From: Podocnemis expansa
Taxonomy: Eukaryota > Chordata > Testudines > Podocnemididae
Direction of reading: 5' to 3'
DNA length: 64,000 bases
Assembly: GCA_007922195.1 (NCBI GenBank)
Contig: ML682233.1
Location: 417,582 to 481,581 of the forward strand
Below are positions 24,318-34,350 of this stretch, piece by piece. Each line of letters opens with the position of its first letter. Position 1 is the first letter of the stretch. The position numbers were made by a program, and so were the translations under genes. The notes under the pieces are model-generated. The model worked only from the letters and a program-made list of their open reading frames with translations. It made no database searches and was not told the DNA's origin.

Positions 24318-24755
24318 ATTAGTAGATAAGCAGGTAAATGAGCCTTTGATGGAGTAGCAGGCTTGATTAGGATTTATGATGGTGTCTGTTGTGTAGATAT
24401 GCGGGCAGACTTGGCAGCGTGGTTTTTTGCAGGGGTGTGTGCCTGCTTCAATGTTCCTGTTGTTAGATCTGTAGTTGCTGGTGAGTATCTGTTTAAGATT
24501 AGGGGGTGGCCTATAAGCAAGGAGAGGTTTGTCTCCTAATGCTTGAGAGAGCGAGGGATCATCTTTTAGAATAGGCTGTAGGTCCTTAATGATCCTTTGC
24601 AGAGGTCTGACTTGAGGGTTGTATGTGCTGACTAGTGGTGTTCTGTTGCTGTCTTTCTTGGGTCTCTCCTGTAGTAGATGACTTCAGGGAACCCGTCTAG
24701 CTCTGTCAATTTGTTTTCTTACTTCCCCAGGTGGGTACTGTAGTTTCAAGAATGC

Positions 24756-25190
24756 TTAATAGAGATCCTCAAGATGTCTGTCTCTGTCTGAGGGATCAGA
24801 GCAGATGCGGTTATATCTTAGGGCTTGGCTGTAGACAATGGATCGTGTGGTGTGTTTAGGATGGAAGCTCAAAGGATGTAGGTAACTATACCGATCAGCA
24901 GGTTTTCGGTATAGGGTGGTGGTGATGCGTCTATCCCTGATTTGTACTTTAGTGTCAAGAAAGTGGATCTCCTGTGTGGAGTGTTCCAGGCTCAATTTGA
25001 TGGTGGCGTGGAAATTATTGACATCTCTGTGAAAATCTTCAAGAGCATCCCTGCCATGTGTCCAGACGATAAAGATGTCATCAATGTAGCACAGGTAAAG
25101 AAGAGGTGTCTTGGGATGAGACTTGAGGAAATGTTGTTCTAAGTCGCCCATAAAGATGTTGGCATATTGTGGGGCCATGCGCGTGACCAT
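24756..25190 (-). pseudogene. Penelope-like reverse transcriptase fragment
   Basis: An open stretch of 144 codons carrying the RT palm: YANIFMGDLEQ, then YIDDIF with the two catalytic Asp, then the EIHFLDT and LYRKPADRYSYLH blocks typical of this class. The homology continues upstream of the Met to the element end (HLYLQISGTAMVTRMAP). The finger domains are missing (5' truncation). Confidence 0.9.
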
Positions 25191-26204
25191 AGCAGTGCCA
25201 CTGATTTGGAGATATAAATGATCCTCAAATTTGAAGTGTTTTCTCTAGAGCATCACAAAGAAAAACCTTTCAACAATACAAACTCTAAAAGATCTGATTA
25301 TTTGGGGGGAGGTCTGTAGCTCATGAATCCTGTGACTAAGTGACCCCAAATTTGCACCCCAAACTCTGCCTCGGGCTCCGATGTAATGCAGTCATTTCAG
25401 AACTAACCTGAATATGCATGTGCATCTCTTTTTGGAAAAATAAGCTTTAAAGAGAAATACTCGTAGCTCCTGCCAGGGCTGACCCAAACCCAAATGTCTT
25501 CACTGCACCTCTGATTCTGTCTTAGTCCCTGTCTCCCATCTTTCTATTTGAACCCTACACCTCTGTTCTCCAGGGACCGCCAGGTGGGCCATCATCTTCC
25601 CTTTTCCCTTCCTGTTCCAGACCCCTTTGTTACACAAGTCTCCATGGGGTGTGAGTTCCATCCCAATGGCACCTCAACGATATTCTATGATGCCGCGATG
25701 AACGGCGAGGACTTCATCAGCTTCAATGTGGACACGGGCACTTTGACAGCTCAGCAGGGGAACAAGCTTGCACTCAGGACCTGGAATCTTATTGCCAGTG
25801 ACAACAGCACGACCCAAGGGGCTCAGTTGATCCTGAAAACAACTTGTGCCAACGAGGTTAAGAGCATTGTCCAGAACATGAAACAGTCTCTTGAGAGGCA
25901 AGGTGAGGCCAGAAATTATTGTCTGTTCACTGAGATGCAGCTGTTTCCTGGATGGAGTGTGGGGGCTGAGACTCCTGGCCTTGTGTATAAATGAAGTAAA
26001 TGTGGGGTTTAGCACAAGTGCTATTTCATAGCTGCACAACACAGGAGTTCAGGACAAGAAGTGAAGGGGATTCTGCCAGCATTGGTAACTGCAGGGGGTA
26101 GACATGGGATCTGGCCAGAAGGGTGGGGCCAACACCTGATCCCAGGGGATGCAGCTTATTTGTCTCCTCTCTTCATCCCCACCTTTCTCCCTCCCTGGTC
26201 TCAG

Positions 26205-26490
26205 AGCGGCCAGTTACCACAGTGTTTGCCCAAGTGCCTCCCCCAGCTGCGACCCCTGCACGGTTACAGTTGATTTGCTGGGTCACTGGTTTTTACCCCC
26301 GGCCCATCCGTGTGACCTAGCTGCAGGACGGGGAGGAGGTGGCGCCTGAACTCCACCGGGATCCTGCCCAATGGCGACCTGACCTACCAGCTGCGCAGCT
26401 CCCTGGCTGTGGAGCTGGATGATGGGCACAGCTACGCCTGCTGGGTGGATCACAGCAGCCTTGGGGGCCACAGCTTGCTGATCCCATGGG
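26205..26490 (+). pseudogene. alpha3 exon of CD1 copy 3 with nonsense codon and 11-bp deletion
   Basis: Acceptor tctcag before 26205 and donor gtaggt after 26490 are intact. The first 37 codons read normally through GFYPRPIRVT, then TAG at 26318-26320. After GCGCCT (26342-26347) eleven bases present in copies 1, 2, 4 and 5 are missing. Downstream sequence (CCNGAYCTGACCTACCAG block, YAC-WVDHSS region) is still highly similar but in another frame, so the damage looks young. Confidence 0.92.
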
Positions 26491-27972
26491 GTAGGTGCAC
26501 AACCCCAGAGGTATGTGTACAGTTATGTTCTCTGGGGGTTTTACATGCATGTCTTGAGTTGCACAGGGTCCAGGCAGTGGGAGTGAGGTGCAGTGAGGTT
26601 GATGGGCTAGGCTGGCATGTTTAGAGTGACTAGAGGGAGAAGGATGGAGAAGCTGAGAGGGATGGGACAGGACTGAAACAGAGGGAGCTCAATAGGGGCT
26701 GTGGGAAGCATGAACAGAATGGGGGGAGAGTGGGCTGAGGGGAGACAGTGGGGCTTCGGGGCTGGAGAGTGAGTTTGCAGGCTGGAGGGGTTTGGGCTCT
26801 AGGTAAGTGGGTCAGACCTGGAGGGAATTTGGGGGGAGCATGCAGTGTGTGTGGGGCAGGAGGGAAGGATGAGGGAACAGTGCTAGGGCAGAGGATGTCT
26901 GAGTGCAGTGGGGATGGGTCAGGGGAGCAGGGTGGGGGGATAGCGAGGGCAGAAACAGGGATGGACCAGGGCAGGGCTGAGGGTCCATAGGGGGGAAGCA
27001 GAGGAGGCAGACTAAGCAGGGTACACAGTCCTGTGACTGTTCCCAGAGCAGCATCCTCTCTGCTTTACAGGGAACAGTAGGAGCTTAGTACTTGGCCTGG
27101 TCATGGGCATCATCTTGGTGGGTCTGGCCATAGCCATCGTAGCTGGGGTGCTCTGGTGGAGGAGACATAGGTAAGTCCTCCCCCTTCTGCGTGGGTGTGG
27201 GGCTCATTACATCCTGTAACTCCACCCCTCTGCTTTTCCTCCTTTCAGGATCCACAACGATGTTAGACGAGCCAAGTACAGCGCCTGAGGGGGCAGTACC
27301 AGAGCAGGTGCAGGGTTCATCTCCTCTCTTCTGGGGAGCATGGACTTTGGGGGGGGGTGTGTGTGCGCGCATCTGGTCCTGGCTATAGAGGTGAGGGCCC
27401 CAAGTGATGGGCTGGCTTTTTGAGAACACCAGGAGATCAGGGCCTTCTCCTTTTGAGATGTGCAGGGCATGCTGGACATTTGGGGGCCTTGAGGGCAGGG
27501 GCATTGTGAGTGCAAAAAGAGCTAGGGCTCTGCACCCTAGCCCCGCCCTCTGCTAGCCCTGGCCCACTTAGTCCCCCCCCTCCAATTCAGTGTGTACGAC
27601 CTTCTCTCTCCCCCCCCCCCTTGACTACTCTGAATGTTACTTGTGGATAGCACTAAATTTCATTCTGAGAGGTTGGTAAGATATAGCCAGTTTTACATGT
27701 TGTTTTAACTCTTAGTAAAAGGGATCAATCTCTGAGCAAACAGACACCAGAAAATTTCCTCAATTTCTTTTTAATGCACTGTTTCACCATGATCTGTAAA
27801 GAGAATTCCTTGTTTACCCAGAAATATTGTAACACCAACAGTCCAGCAAACCAAAGATTTGTCTTTCTCACTTACTGCATTTAAACAGCATCACAGCAAA
27901 CCGTGCTGCTCATGCCACCCTGCTTGCTTTGTGCAATGGTAACTTTTCATGCTCTCTAAAAGAATCTAAGAT

Positions 27973-28456
27973 CCAAAGAGGTAGCCACGTTAGCCTAGTT
28001 CAGTACAACAAGCAAGGAGTCCTGTGGCATTATATAGCACAAGCCTCCATAGGAGAAAAATCCCACTTTATCAGCTGCATTGAAGATGGGAGAACTTACA
28101 GAATGGCAGGAAGTAAATGCAGGGGCCTGTAAGTCATGGAAACAGGTCACACTAACAGGAAACCAAAGCAGGTGTAAAGATTCAATTACTGGGGAACAGC
28201 ATATAGAGGGAGCTGAGGTGATTTCACCTCCTCGCCCTCTGTATGCTGTTCTCCAGTGTTTGAATCTCTATAACTTTTGTTTTGCTGTTACTGTGACCTG
28301 TTTCCATGACTTACAGGCCCCTGCATTTACTTCCTGCCATTCTGTAAGTTCCCCCCATCTTCAAAGAGTGACAAAGTTGATCTTTTTTCCCCCCTCTATG
28401 AACGCTCATGCACTATATAGATTTGTTAGTCTTTTAGTGCCACAGCATTCCTGGTT
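27973..28456. mobile_element. complete inverted dimer of Penelope-like 3' ends (copy 3 flank)
   Basis: Left arm: gtagccacgttagcctag, caaggagtcctgtggc, cttacagaatggcaggaag, gtcatggaaacaggtcac. Right arm repeats these in reverse complement (gtgacctgtttccatgac, cttcctgccattctgtaag, gtgccacagcattcctgg). The arms are about 240 bp each and meet near 28215. Non-coding. Confidence 0.8.
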
Positions 28457-29020
28457 TCACAAAGAATCCTGTGCCCTTTGAAGTGTGGATATTTCACATG
28501 AAATGGAAATTTTGGAAACATGGAGGTATGTTTCTGAAAGGAAATTTGCTCCCTTGGGCCATGGCAGTGTTACCAACTTAGCCCACCAGCTGGGCATATG
28601 GTCATTTATTAGAGTTATGTATTTTGAGGGGAGGGGGAAGGTTGCAATTTTATTAGTTTGACTTGTGCTCCTGCATGGAGCTCACTTCTCCCTTCTGCCA
28701 GCTCCCTCCAAGTCATGCAGGACTAGTTTCCCCAGACTGGTTCTTCTAAGCCCAGATTCAAATAACTACCCACATTTTATTGCCAAGTACCTAAAACTTA
28801 CAATAATAGTACTAATTACAAAAGGAGAGCAAAATACCCAAACAGGTAGAGCATCAATAACCATATAAGGAAAGAAATCACACAGTTCCCAGTATTACCT
28901 AGAGTCTATTGTACCAGGCCTAGACAGAGAAAGTGAGTTATACTCAAACAAAGAGATGGAGAGAGGGGGACGGGGTGTCAGGCTGGTAGTACATCTCATC
29001 ACTCTGTAGCAGAAAGGTTC

Positions 29021-29725
29021 TGTAAAGGAAATTGCAAGATGGAGTAAGTTTCATTTGGAAGTTGTGTGTGAGAGTTTGTGTTTGCTAAGAGAACATTAAT
29101 TACAGAATGTACATTAAGTTAGGGGAGCTAGTAACTTAGCTAAGGCAGCAGACTTTCTATAGATAAAGGTGATCCACAAATTTAGATTATAAAACAATCC
29201 CTCCTGTCTGCACCCCAATGGGAAGCCATCAACCTAGTCTGGTAAACAGGTTGACAGGGGGCCAGGTAGCTGAGGGGTCACAGGAATCTGGCCACTCATT
29301 GGTCAAGGAGAGTAACCATTACCCAAATAAGCTGTAAACAGAGGCAGGCTAATTATATGCTGACTATTAAGTATAATCTAATTGGGTAACCTGCATATTA
29401 AGAGTAGTAACACCATGCAGGCATTTTAGGTATGATGTAACTTGTTACATTATGTATGAGCTTGTTGCATTATGTACATTGTATTTTGCATGTTAGAAGG
29501 TATGTATGACCTGTAACCCCTATACTGGGGGTTCTTGCTCAGAGAGGCTGGCTTCTTTGCTTCCCTCTGATGCAGTTCCTTTTATTATTCAGCTGAATAA
29601 TAAACTCTGAACCTCACCTCATTCTCTGCTTATTCGAGTCTCAGCTGGGAACAGGCCTTCGTCTTTGGCGAGGATTCATGGTTTTTCTTTCCAGATTGAG
29701 CGCCCAGACCAGTTTTCCCCCCACA
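29021..29725 (+). mobile_element. solo LTR of an endogenous retrovirus-like element
   Basis: Starts tgtaaaggaa, ends ccccccaca, and carries a polyadenylation signal (gaataataaactctg) about 125 bp before the end. Flanked by gttc at 29017-29020 and 29726-29729. The homologous flank of copy 1 (about 5527) reads aaagggtcccagcaaac without it. No internal viral genes are present. Confidence 0.75.
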
Positions 29726-29957
29726 GTTCCCAGCAAACACCATGCTGGCTGGAGGCAGGCAGGCAGGGTTTCTGTAGGGAAGAAGCAATTGTTGAAGGTA
29801 GGACAGTAGGGTTGTTTTAGAATAAAAAATGACTTCTTGAAGTGGACAATTCACATTCCTGCACATTGTAACTGTTCAGGGAAGCTTCACAATACAGTCA
29901 GGGAGATTCACTATTTTGGGTCTCAGTTAGCATGTCTATGACTACGATGGCCTATGG

Positions 29958-30164
29958 CAGGTGTCCAAAACTTAAATCACCACAAGGGATGCATGAGGAC
30001 TGGTGCAGGGTTAGGGTTAGGGCCACATGAGGACTATTATGTTAGCCTGAGGGCCACACCCATGAAACTTTTGGCAAATGGCAAATATTGGTAAGGATAG
30101 TGTCATTACAGGCTGCAAGAAATAGCTTTACAGGCTTTGTGTGGCCCACATGTTTGACATGATG
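29958..30164. mobile_element. short hAT-like element (caggtgtccaaaac ends)
   Basis: Ends caggtgtccaaaac and gtttgacatgatg are inverted repeats. Flanking gcctatgg and gtctatgg form a near-perfect 8-bp duplication. The interior has ggccacatgaggact-type repeats and an internal gggttagggttaggg run. Confidence 0.65.
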
Positions 30165-30569
30165 GTCTATGGGCAGGGGAAATTTTGACATCAAGACAGT
30201 AGTTTAAAAACACAAAGCCATTTCTTGCAGTCAGCCTCCCCAACCCCTGCTTAATTACAAACAGGGTAGAGGCTCTGTCTCTCACAGCATGGAAGCTGAT
30301 GAAACTGGACATATGAAAAAGATAATGTAAATAGCAGCAGCAGCAAGTCATCTAGCAAGGAGGAAAAGGGAAAAAAGAATGACACTTGCAGCAGTGAAGG
30401 AGGTACACCCACCTACCTCTTACAAATCTGCATTGAGAAGGTCCAAAGGAAACAAGTTTAGTAGTGCTTAGAGACCAAAGGGGTGGCCATTTTAGTCTAA
30501 TTCAGTAAATCAAACAAGGAGTCCTGTGGCCCTTAAAAGCTAACAAATATATTTACAGCATACATGCCT

Positions 30570-32338
30570 GCAGGGGGGGGGGGCACTCCTCAACCTACAA
30601 CTAGTCTGACTGGCCACCAAGTCAGTGACCCATGAAGCAGGGAATGATCCTCAGTCTGTTCCTCAGATCCACCCAACTGACCTGGCAATGCATTCCCCTG
30701 CTCCTAATACTTCTGGGTCTGTAAATCTTCCCCCCTAAACCCACACACAATACTTACCAGTACTGTGCCAGATGCTAATCCTGAAAAAAGCAGGACAGAA
30801 CCCATGCAACAGAGGAAAAAGCAGTCCAAGTTGTCTTTTCTCTCTGCTCCCTGTCTGAGTTGGATGAAGCTCTGGCCTTATTTCATAGTTTAGGTCCACC
30901 CACACTCCTCCCACCCTGCAAACAGGGGAAATCAGATGCAGAGCCTCAAGACAAAGAGCCAGCACCTGTGCCTGGCTGGCCCCATCAGTAGTGATGCCCC
31001 ACCCAACGTACCCTGAGGCTGGTGTTTTGCTCATTTGCTTATGAATAGGGGTTGGCAGGTTTTACCTAATTAACACTACACACCTGGGCCCTTTTTAATC
31101 AAATGCTTTGTTTGTTCTCCACGGATTCAGTGACAGGGGAAATGTTCCAAAGGGGTAGCTGTGTTAGTCTAGTAAAGCAAAAAAAAAAGCAAGGAGTCTT
31201 GTGGCACTTCAAGACTAACAGATTTATTTATTGCTTGAGTGTTCATGGGAGAATATCCCACTTCATCAGACTCTTTGAAAACAGAGAATTTACAGAATTG
31301 GATGAAAAGAAAAGCAGGGATGTGTAACACATGGGTTCAGGTCATATTGCAATAGCGTGTCCTAAGACGGTGGATATTTTCCCCAAATTACTGCATAAAG
31401 ACTCTCGCTGGTTCTGTGCTATGTTCTCAAGAGGCACCCTAGAGGATGAAGCTGGCTCTTACTGATGCTGACTCCACCTGGAGAAGGGCTCCATTTGTAC
31501 AGCGAGGGATGCAATGAAAGCCAGCAGAGCTTCCACTGAGTGGCCTGGCTTGGATCCTCTTGGAGCTTTCACATCACACTGAAATCAGGACAGCCCTCAT
31601 GCAGTTTCAGTGCAGGTCCTCAGGCAGGTCAGATAAACTTTGTTTCCTTCTCAGTGCAACAGGGGTTAATGGTGCTCACTTGCTTGGCTGGCATGGTAAC
31701 TGCCAGCGCAAACCTGAAACGACCTACGGAAATGGGGAGAAACCACAACTGACACAGCCCCAGAGCTAATAAGTGACCTAAGTTGCAAAAATAAACCAGT
31801 GTGTGGTGGTCCCTGCTGTCATCACTCGTAATGGCACAAGCAGTGAACAAATTGGTGGCTGGAGGGGGGTCATTTGTGGGATGTCTCCAAGCTCAGAACA
31901 ACGCAACCCTTATATGGCAGAAGATGACAAACCACAGGGTCAGCTCGCAGAGCACATGTGGCATAACAGCTGCCAGCAAAACTGTGTGAATCCAAGGCTC
32001 TCATTTTGCTGTGCTCTCAGGGGGCTGGGTGGCTGCGCCATATTATCTCCTGCAGTTGTCTCGCTGGATAGGAAACCACAGAGCATTCTGCATGACAAAG
32101 ATACGGTGAAGGTGTGTGGTATCCTCTGGTAGGAGATGTGGGATCTGTCTGTGGCTGTGACTGCCCTGGTCCTAACCCTATTGTCACACAGCATGGGGTG
32201 GCACCCTGCAGGCTTGTGCCCTATGCTGTAGGTAGCAATTGTCTGCTCACTCGCTGTGGGCTGGTGCAAATGGGGGCCCTTGTGTGGGGCAGGGCCAATG
32301 CCCAGCTCTGCCCTGATCCCAGCAATTGGGTTTAGAGT
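30570..32338 (+). promoter_or_regulatory. distal half of the 5' flank of CD1 copy 4
   Basis: Collinear with the copy 5 flank (about 54560-56085) and part of the copy 3 flank. It stops at tttagagta, where copies 3 and 5 continue with gaagagcc; the continuation is found about 4.4 kb downstream (36763). Contains a Penelope-end fragment at 31150-31330. No exon recognised. Confidence 0.5.
31150..31330 (-). mobile_element. Penelope-like 3'-end fragment with ctgatga core
   Basis: Contains gtagctgtgttagtctag, aagactaacagattta, and on the - strand ctgatgaagtggga followed by tcccatgaac. It is one of at least eight such blocks in the window. Confidence 0.65.
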
Positions 32339-32603
32339 AGGGGTGCCAGATACCAAAGCCTGGAAAGGAGGACAAGGAAGTACGAAAAGGAGGACTTTTG
32401 AGGACACATGCAAAAAAAACGGAGCATTCATACAAGAATCTTCTGGGGGGGGGCTGGAATACTTCCCCCCCTAAAAATAGGGTGTTTTGGGGTGTCGCAG
32501 CCCCTGTATCTAAAAATCCACCTAAAATCATGTATTTTTAAAATGCTAGCCAGATGGAGAGCATGAAGCTAAAAAGGAGGCTGCGCACATCTGGTAACCC
32601 TAT
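32339..32603. mobile_element. short DNA element (gggttaccagat ends)
   Basis: Starts ggggtgccagataccaaagc and ends acatctggtaaccct; the ends are inverted repeats. Related left ends occur at 46710 and 52253. No clear target duplication here, because the right side borders the inserted block before copy 4. Confidence 0.65.
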
Positions 32604-33103
32604 GCCTGGATTCCCTCTGTTTCTCTTTCCACTGCACCGGCTAAGGTGGGGATGAGGAGGCCCCTGGCATCATTCACCTGTGCTTCCTGCTGAGCCAGGG
32701 GTGGTCTGCTGGGGTGGAGGTGCTGCTGGTGGCTCCTTTGTAATTAAACATTAAGGGGGGACAGAGGTTGGGAGCCTCACTGGAAGCAAGACTCACCTAG
32801 GCTGTGAAAGAGTCTGGCTCAGCCCCCTTTTGCCGAATAAGAGAAGGGTTGAAGAGAAAGTTCTTGGCCAACTGTGGGTGTCAGAGGCGTCCTTTGGTCT
32901 GTCTGCTTGAAGCTGCTCCACTTTCATTGAGCCTGAATTGATGAATGGGCTTCAGAGGCAGTGTGCTGCAGCACCAGCTGGGGTGAGCTGTCCTGCTATG
33001 GGGTAAGTGGAAATGTTTGGATGGGGGGGCTTCTTTTTGGCTTTTTAGTGAAGCAGTTTCCTCTTTCATTATATAGTCATTGGCTGAGGTTGCTTGCAAC
33101 AAG

Positions 33104-33178
33104 CCGCCTCTGCCCTAGTGGTTAGAGGCTTGGCCTGCGAAGTTGAAGATGTGGGTTCAAATCCTGCAATAGGGTCCC
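33104..33178 (+). repeat. tRNA-like segment 1 (+)
   Basis: Has an A-box-like tagtggttagagg and a B-box-like gggttcaaatcc at tRNA spacing, with a T-arm-like stem around ttcaaat. The acceptor and anticodon arms do not fold cleanly, so this is a tRNA-derived repeat or relic rather than a tRNA gene. Confidence 0.55.
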
Positions 33179-33243
33179 CTTTTGAAGTGGCCAACAGCTG
33201 ATTAAAGAGTCATTGGGCCCAGAGCAGAGGTACTTGTCAGAAG

Positions 33244-33330
33244 TCTCCTGTAGCACAATGGATTGAGTGCAGACCTTGGAGATATAAGAGGCCTGAGCCC
33301 AAAGATTGAGGGTTCAAGCCCTGGGGGCCT
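33244..33330 (+). repeat. tRNA-like segment 2 (+)
   Basis: A-box-like tagcacaatggattgag and B-box gggttcaagccc. The spacing between boxes is longer than in a normal tRNA. Confidence 0.45.
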
Positions 33331-33835
33331 GAGCTCAAGGCTGAGGATTCAATGGCAGCTGGCTCAGGGGGTAGGACTCAATGGTAATTGCTCAGAAAAA
33401 AGGCTCAGTGAGTTGCCCCAGTGCCAGTAGCAGATTTTAGTGAAAATTTTAGTGAAAAATGGCATTAAAGGATTCACTCTTTCGCCCTCCGCCGCTGTGC
33501 TCCCTACCCTGGGGGCTGGAGGTCCCTGCTCTAGCCCCGTCTTTTGGGACTTGAGCAGTGACCTCCGGCCTCCCAGTGACCGCCCCTCTAACCCCCTAAC
33601 CCACCACCCCACCAACCCCCCTACCCCGCCACCCCACCAACCCCCTACCTACGCCCCCCAGAGGGGAAGGCAGTCCTGTTTATAGCCGCCAACCGGCCTC
33701 CTATTAAGGAGCAGGGAAACAAATATTTGCCTTCACCTCTCGGTCTCCTGGGAGGCCTGTCCGTACTGCCTCGCCCTTTAACGGGTCGAGGGAGGACTGT
33801 CCGTACTGCCAAGGCCCTTTAACGGGTCGAGGGAG

Positions 33836-33906
33836 GACTAGAACCGGGAAATCTTAGGGATTTCCCAACTACCAGGGCAGTTAGCCCAGCCGCTAGGCTA
33901 CAGAGT
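33836..33906 (-). repeat. tRNA-like segment (-), unit near 33.87 kb
   Basis: On the - strand, tagcctagcggctggg resembles an A box and cccggttctagtcc a B box. Preceded on the + strand by a direct duplication of ctgtccgtactgcc...gggtcgagggaggact at about 33757-33840. Confidence 0.5.
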
Positions 33907-34007
33907 GATCCTGGCGCCGGGGCTCGCCGAGCTCCTACTTAAACGAAGTAGAATGGCTCCTGCAATAAAGAGTGAAGGGGCTCCCTGGTCAAAGGGAAGA
34001 CCAGGGC

Positions 34008-34078
34008 TGGGGCTTGAACCGCTGATGCCTGCATCCAAGCTCAGTACCTTATCCACTACCCTACCAGGGGCTTGTGGG
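34008..34078 (-). repeat. tRNA-like segment (-), unit near 34.04 kb
   Basis: On the - strand, ggtagggtagtggataagg (A-box-like) is followed by gcggttcaagcccc (good B box). The best tRNA resemblance in the block; an intact cloverleaf was not demonstrated. Confidence 0.55.
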
Positions 34079-34350
34079 GGATGCCCTTGACTTTGGTCCA
34101 TTAGTAGTTAAAGTGGCACCATGTCAAAAAGCAAAGGAAGGGTTTCTGTCTCTCCAAATACTTTATTACACTTAACAGACAGGGAATTGCATCAGGGTCT
34201 CTCACCCCAACAGTCAGGGCCTTAGCTACTCCACTAGAGATGAACTCTCTAGGCAGCTCATTGCTTCAGCCCAAGTACTCTTAGCTGGCTGATGTGCCCC
34301 CCAACAAGGAAAACACTAACAGCTGGTCAAGCCTTTTCTCCTGGCTAGGG

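Larger units (their letters stand above)
23772..25236 (-). mobile_element. Penelope-like retroelement, 5'-truncated, with 12-bp target duplication
   Basis: Flanked by tgttttctctag at 23760-23771 and 25237-25248; copies 2 and 5 have one copy of this sequence at the same place (empty site). On the - strand, 25236 to 24756 encodes the later part of a reverse transcriptase (MAPQYANIFMGDLE, LCYIDDIFIVW catalytic box, FLDTKVQIRDR, TLYRKPADRYSYL). 24317-24123 encodes a GIY-YIG-like endonuclease (YTLYIGQTGRALRKRLNEHR). RT followed by GIY-YIG is the hallmark of endonuclease-bearing Penelope-like elements. The two parts are not in one open frame, so the copy is dead. Confidence 0.93.
20314..27288 (+). 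pseudogene. CD1: CD1-like gene, copy 3, broken in alpha3
   Basis: Exons 20314-20365 (leader MVSLPLLLFLLMSWALAG), 20587-20862 (alpha1), 25621-25902 (alpha2), 26205-26490 (alpha3), 27071-27170 (TM), 27249-27288 (tail RIHNDVRRAKYSA). Leader, alpha1, alpha2, TM and tail are open with normal splice signals. The alpha3 exon has two lesions: TAG at 26318-26320 where the others read TGG (AWLQDG), and an 11-bp deletion after 26347 (gcgcct joined to gaactcc) that shifts the frame. The exon is 286 bp instead of 297. Alpha2 carries Tyr instead of the Cys in the IFCDAA motif of the other copies and gains an NST sequon (SDNSTTQ). A full-length CD1 cannot be made. Because alpha3 is flanked by phase-1 introns, skipping it would keep the frame, so a transcript without alpha3 is formally possible. 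A recently inactivated pseudogene is the simplest reading. Confidence 0.88.
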
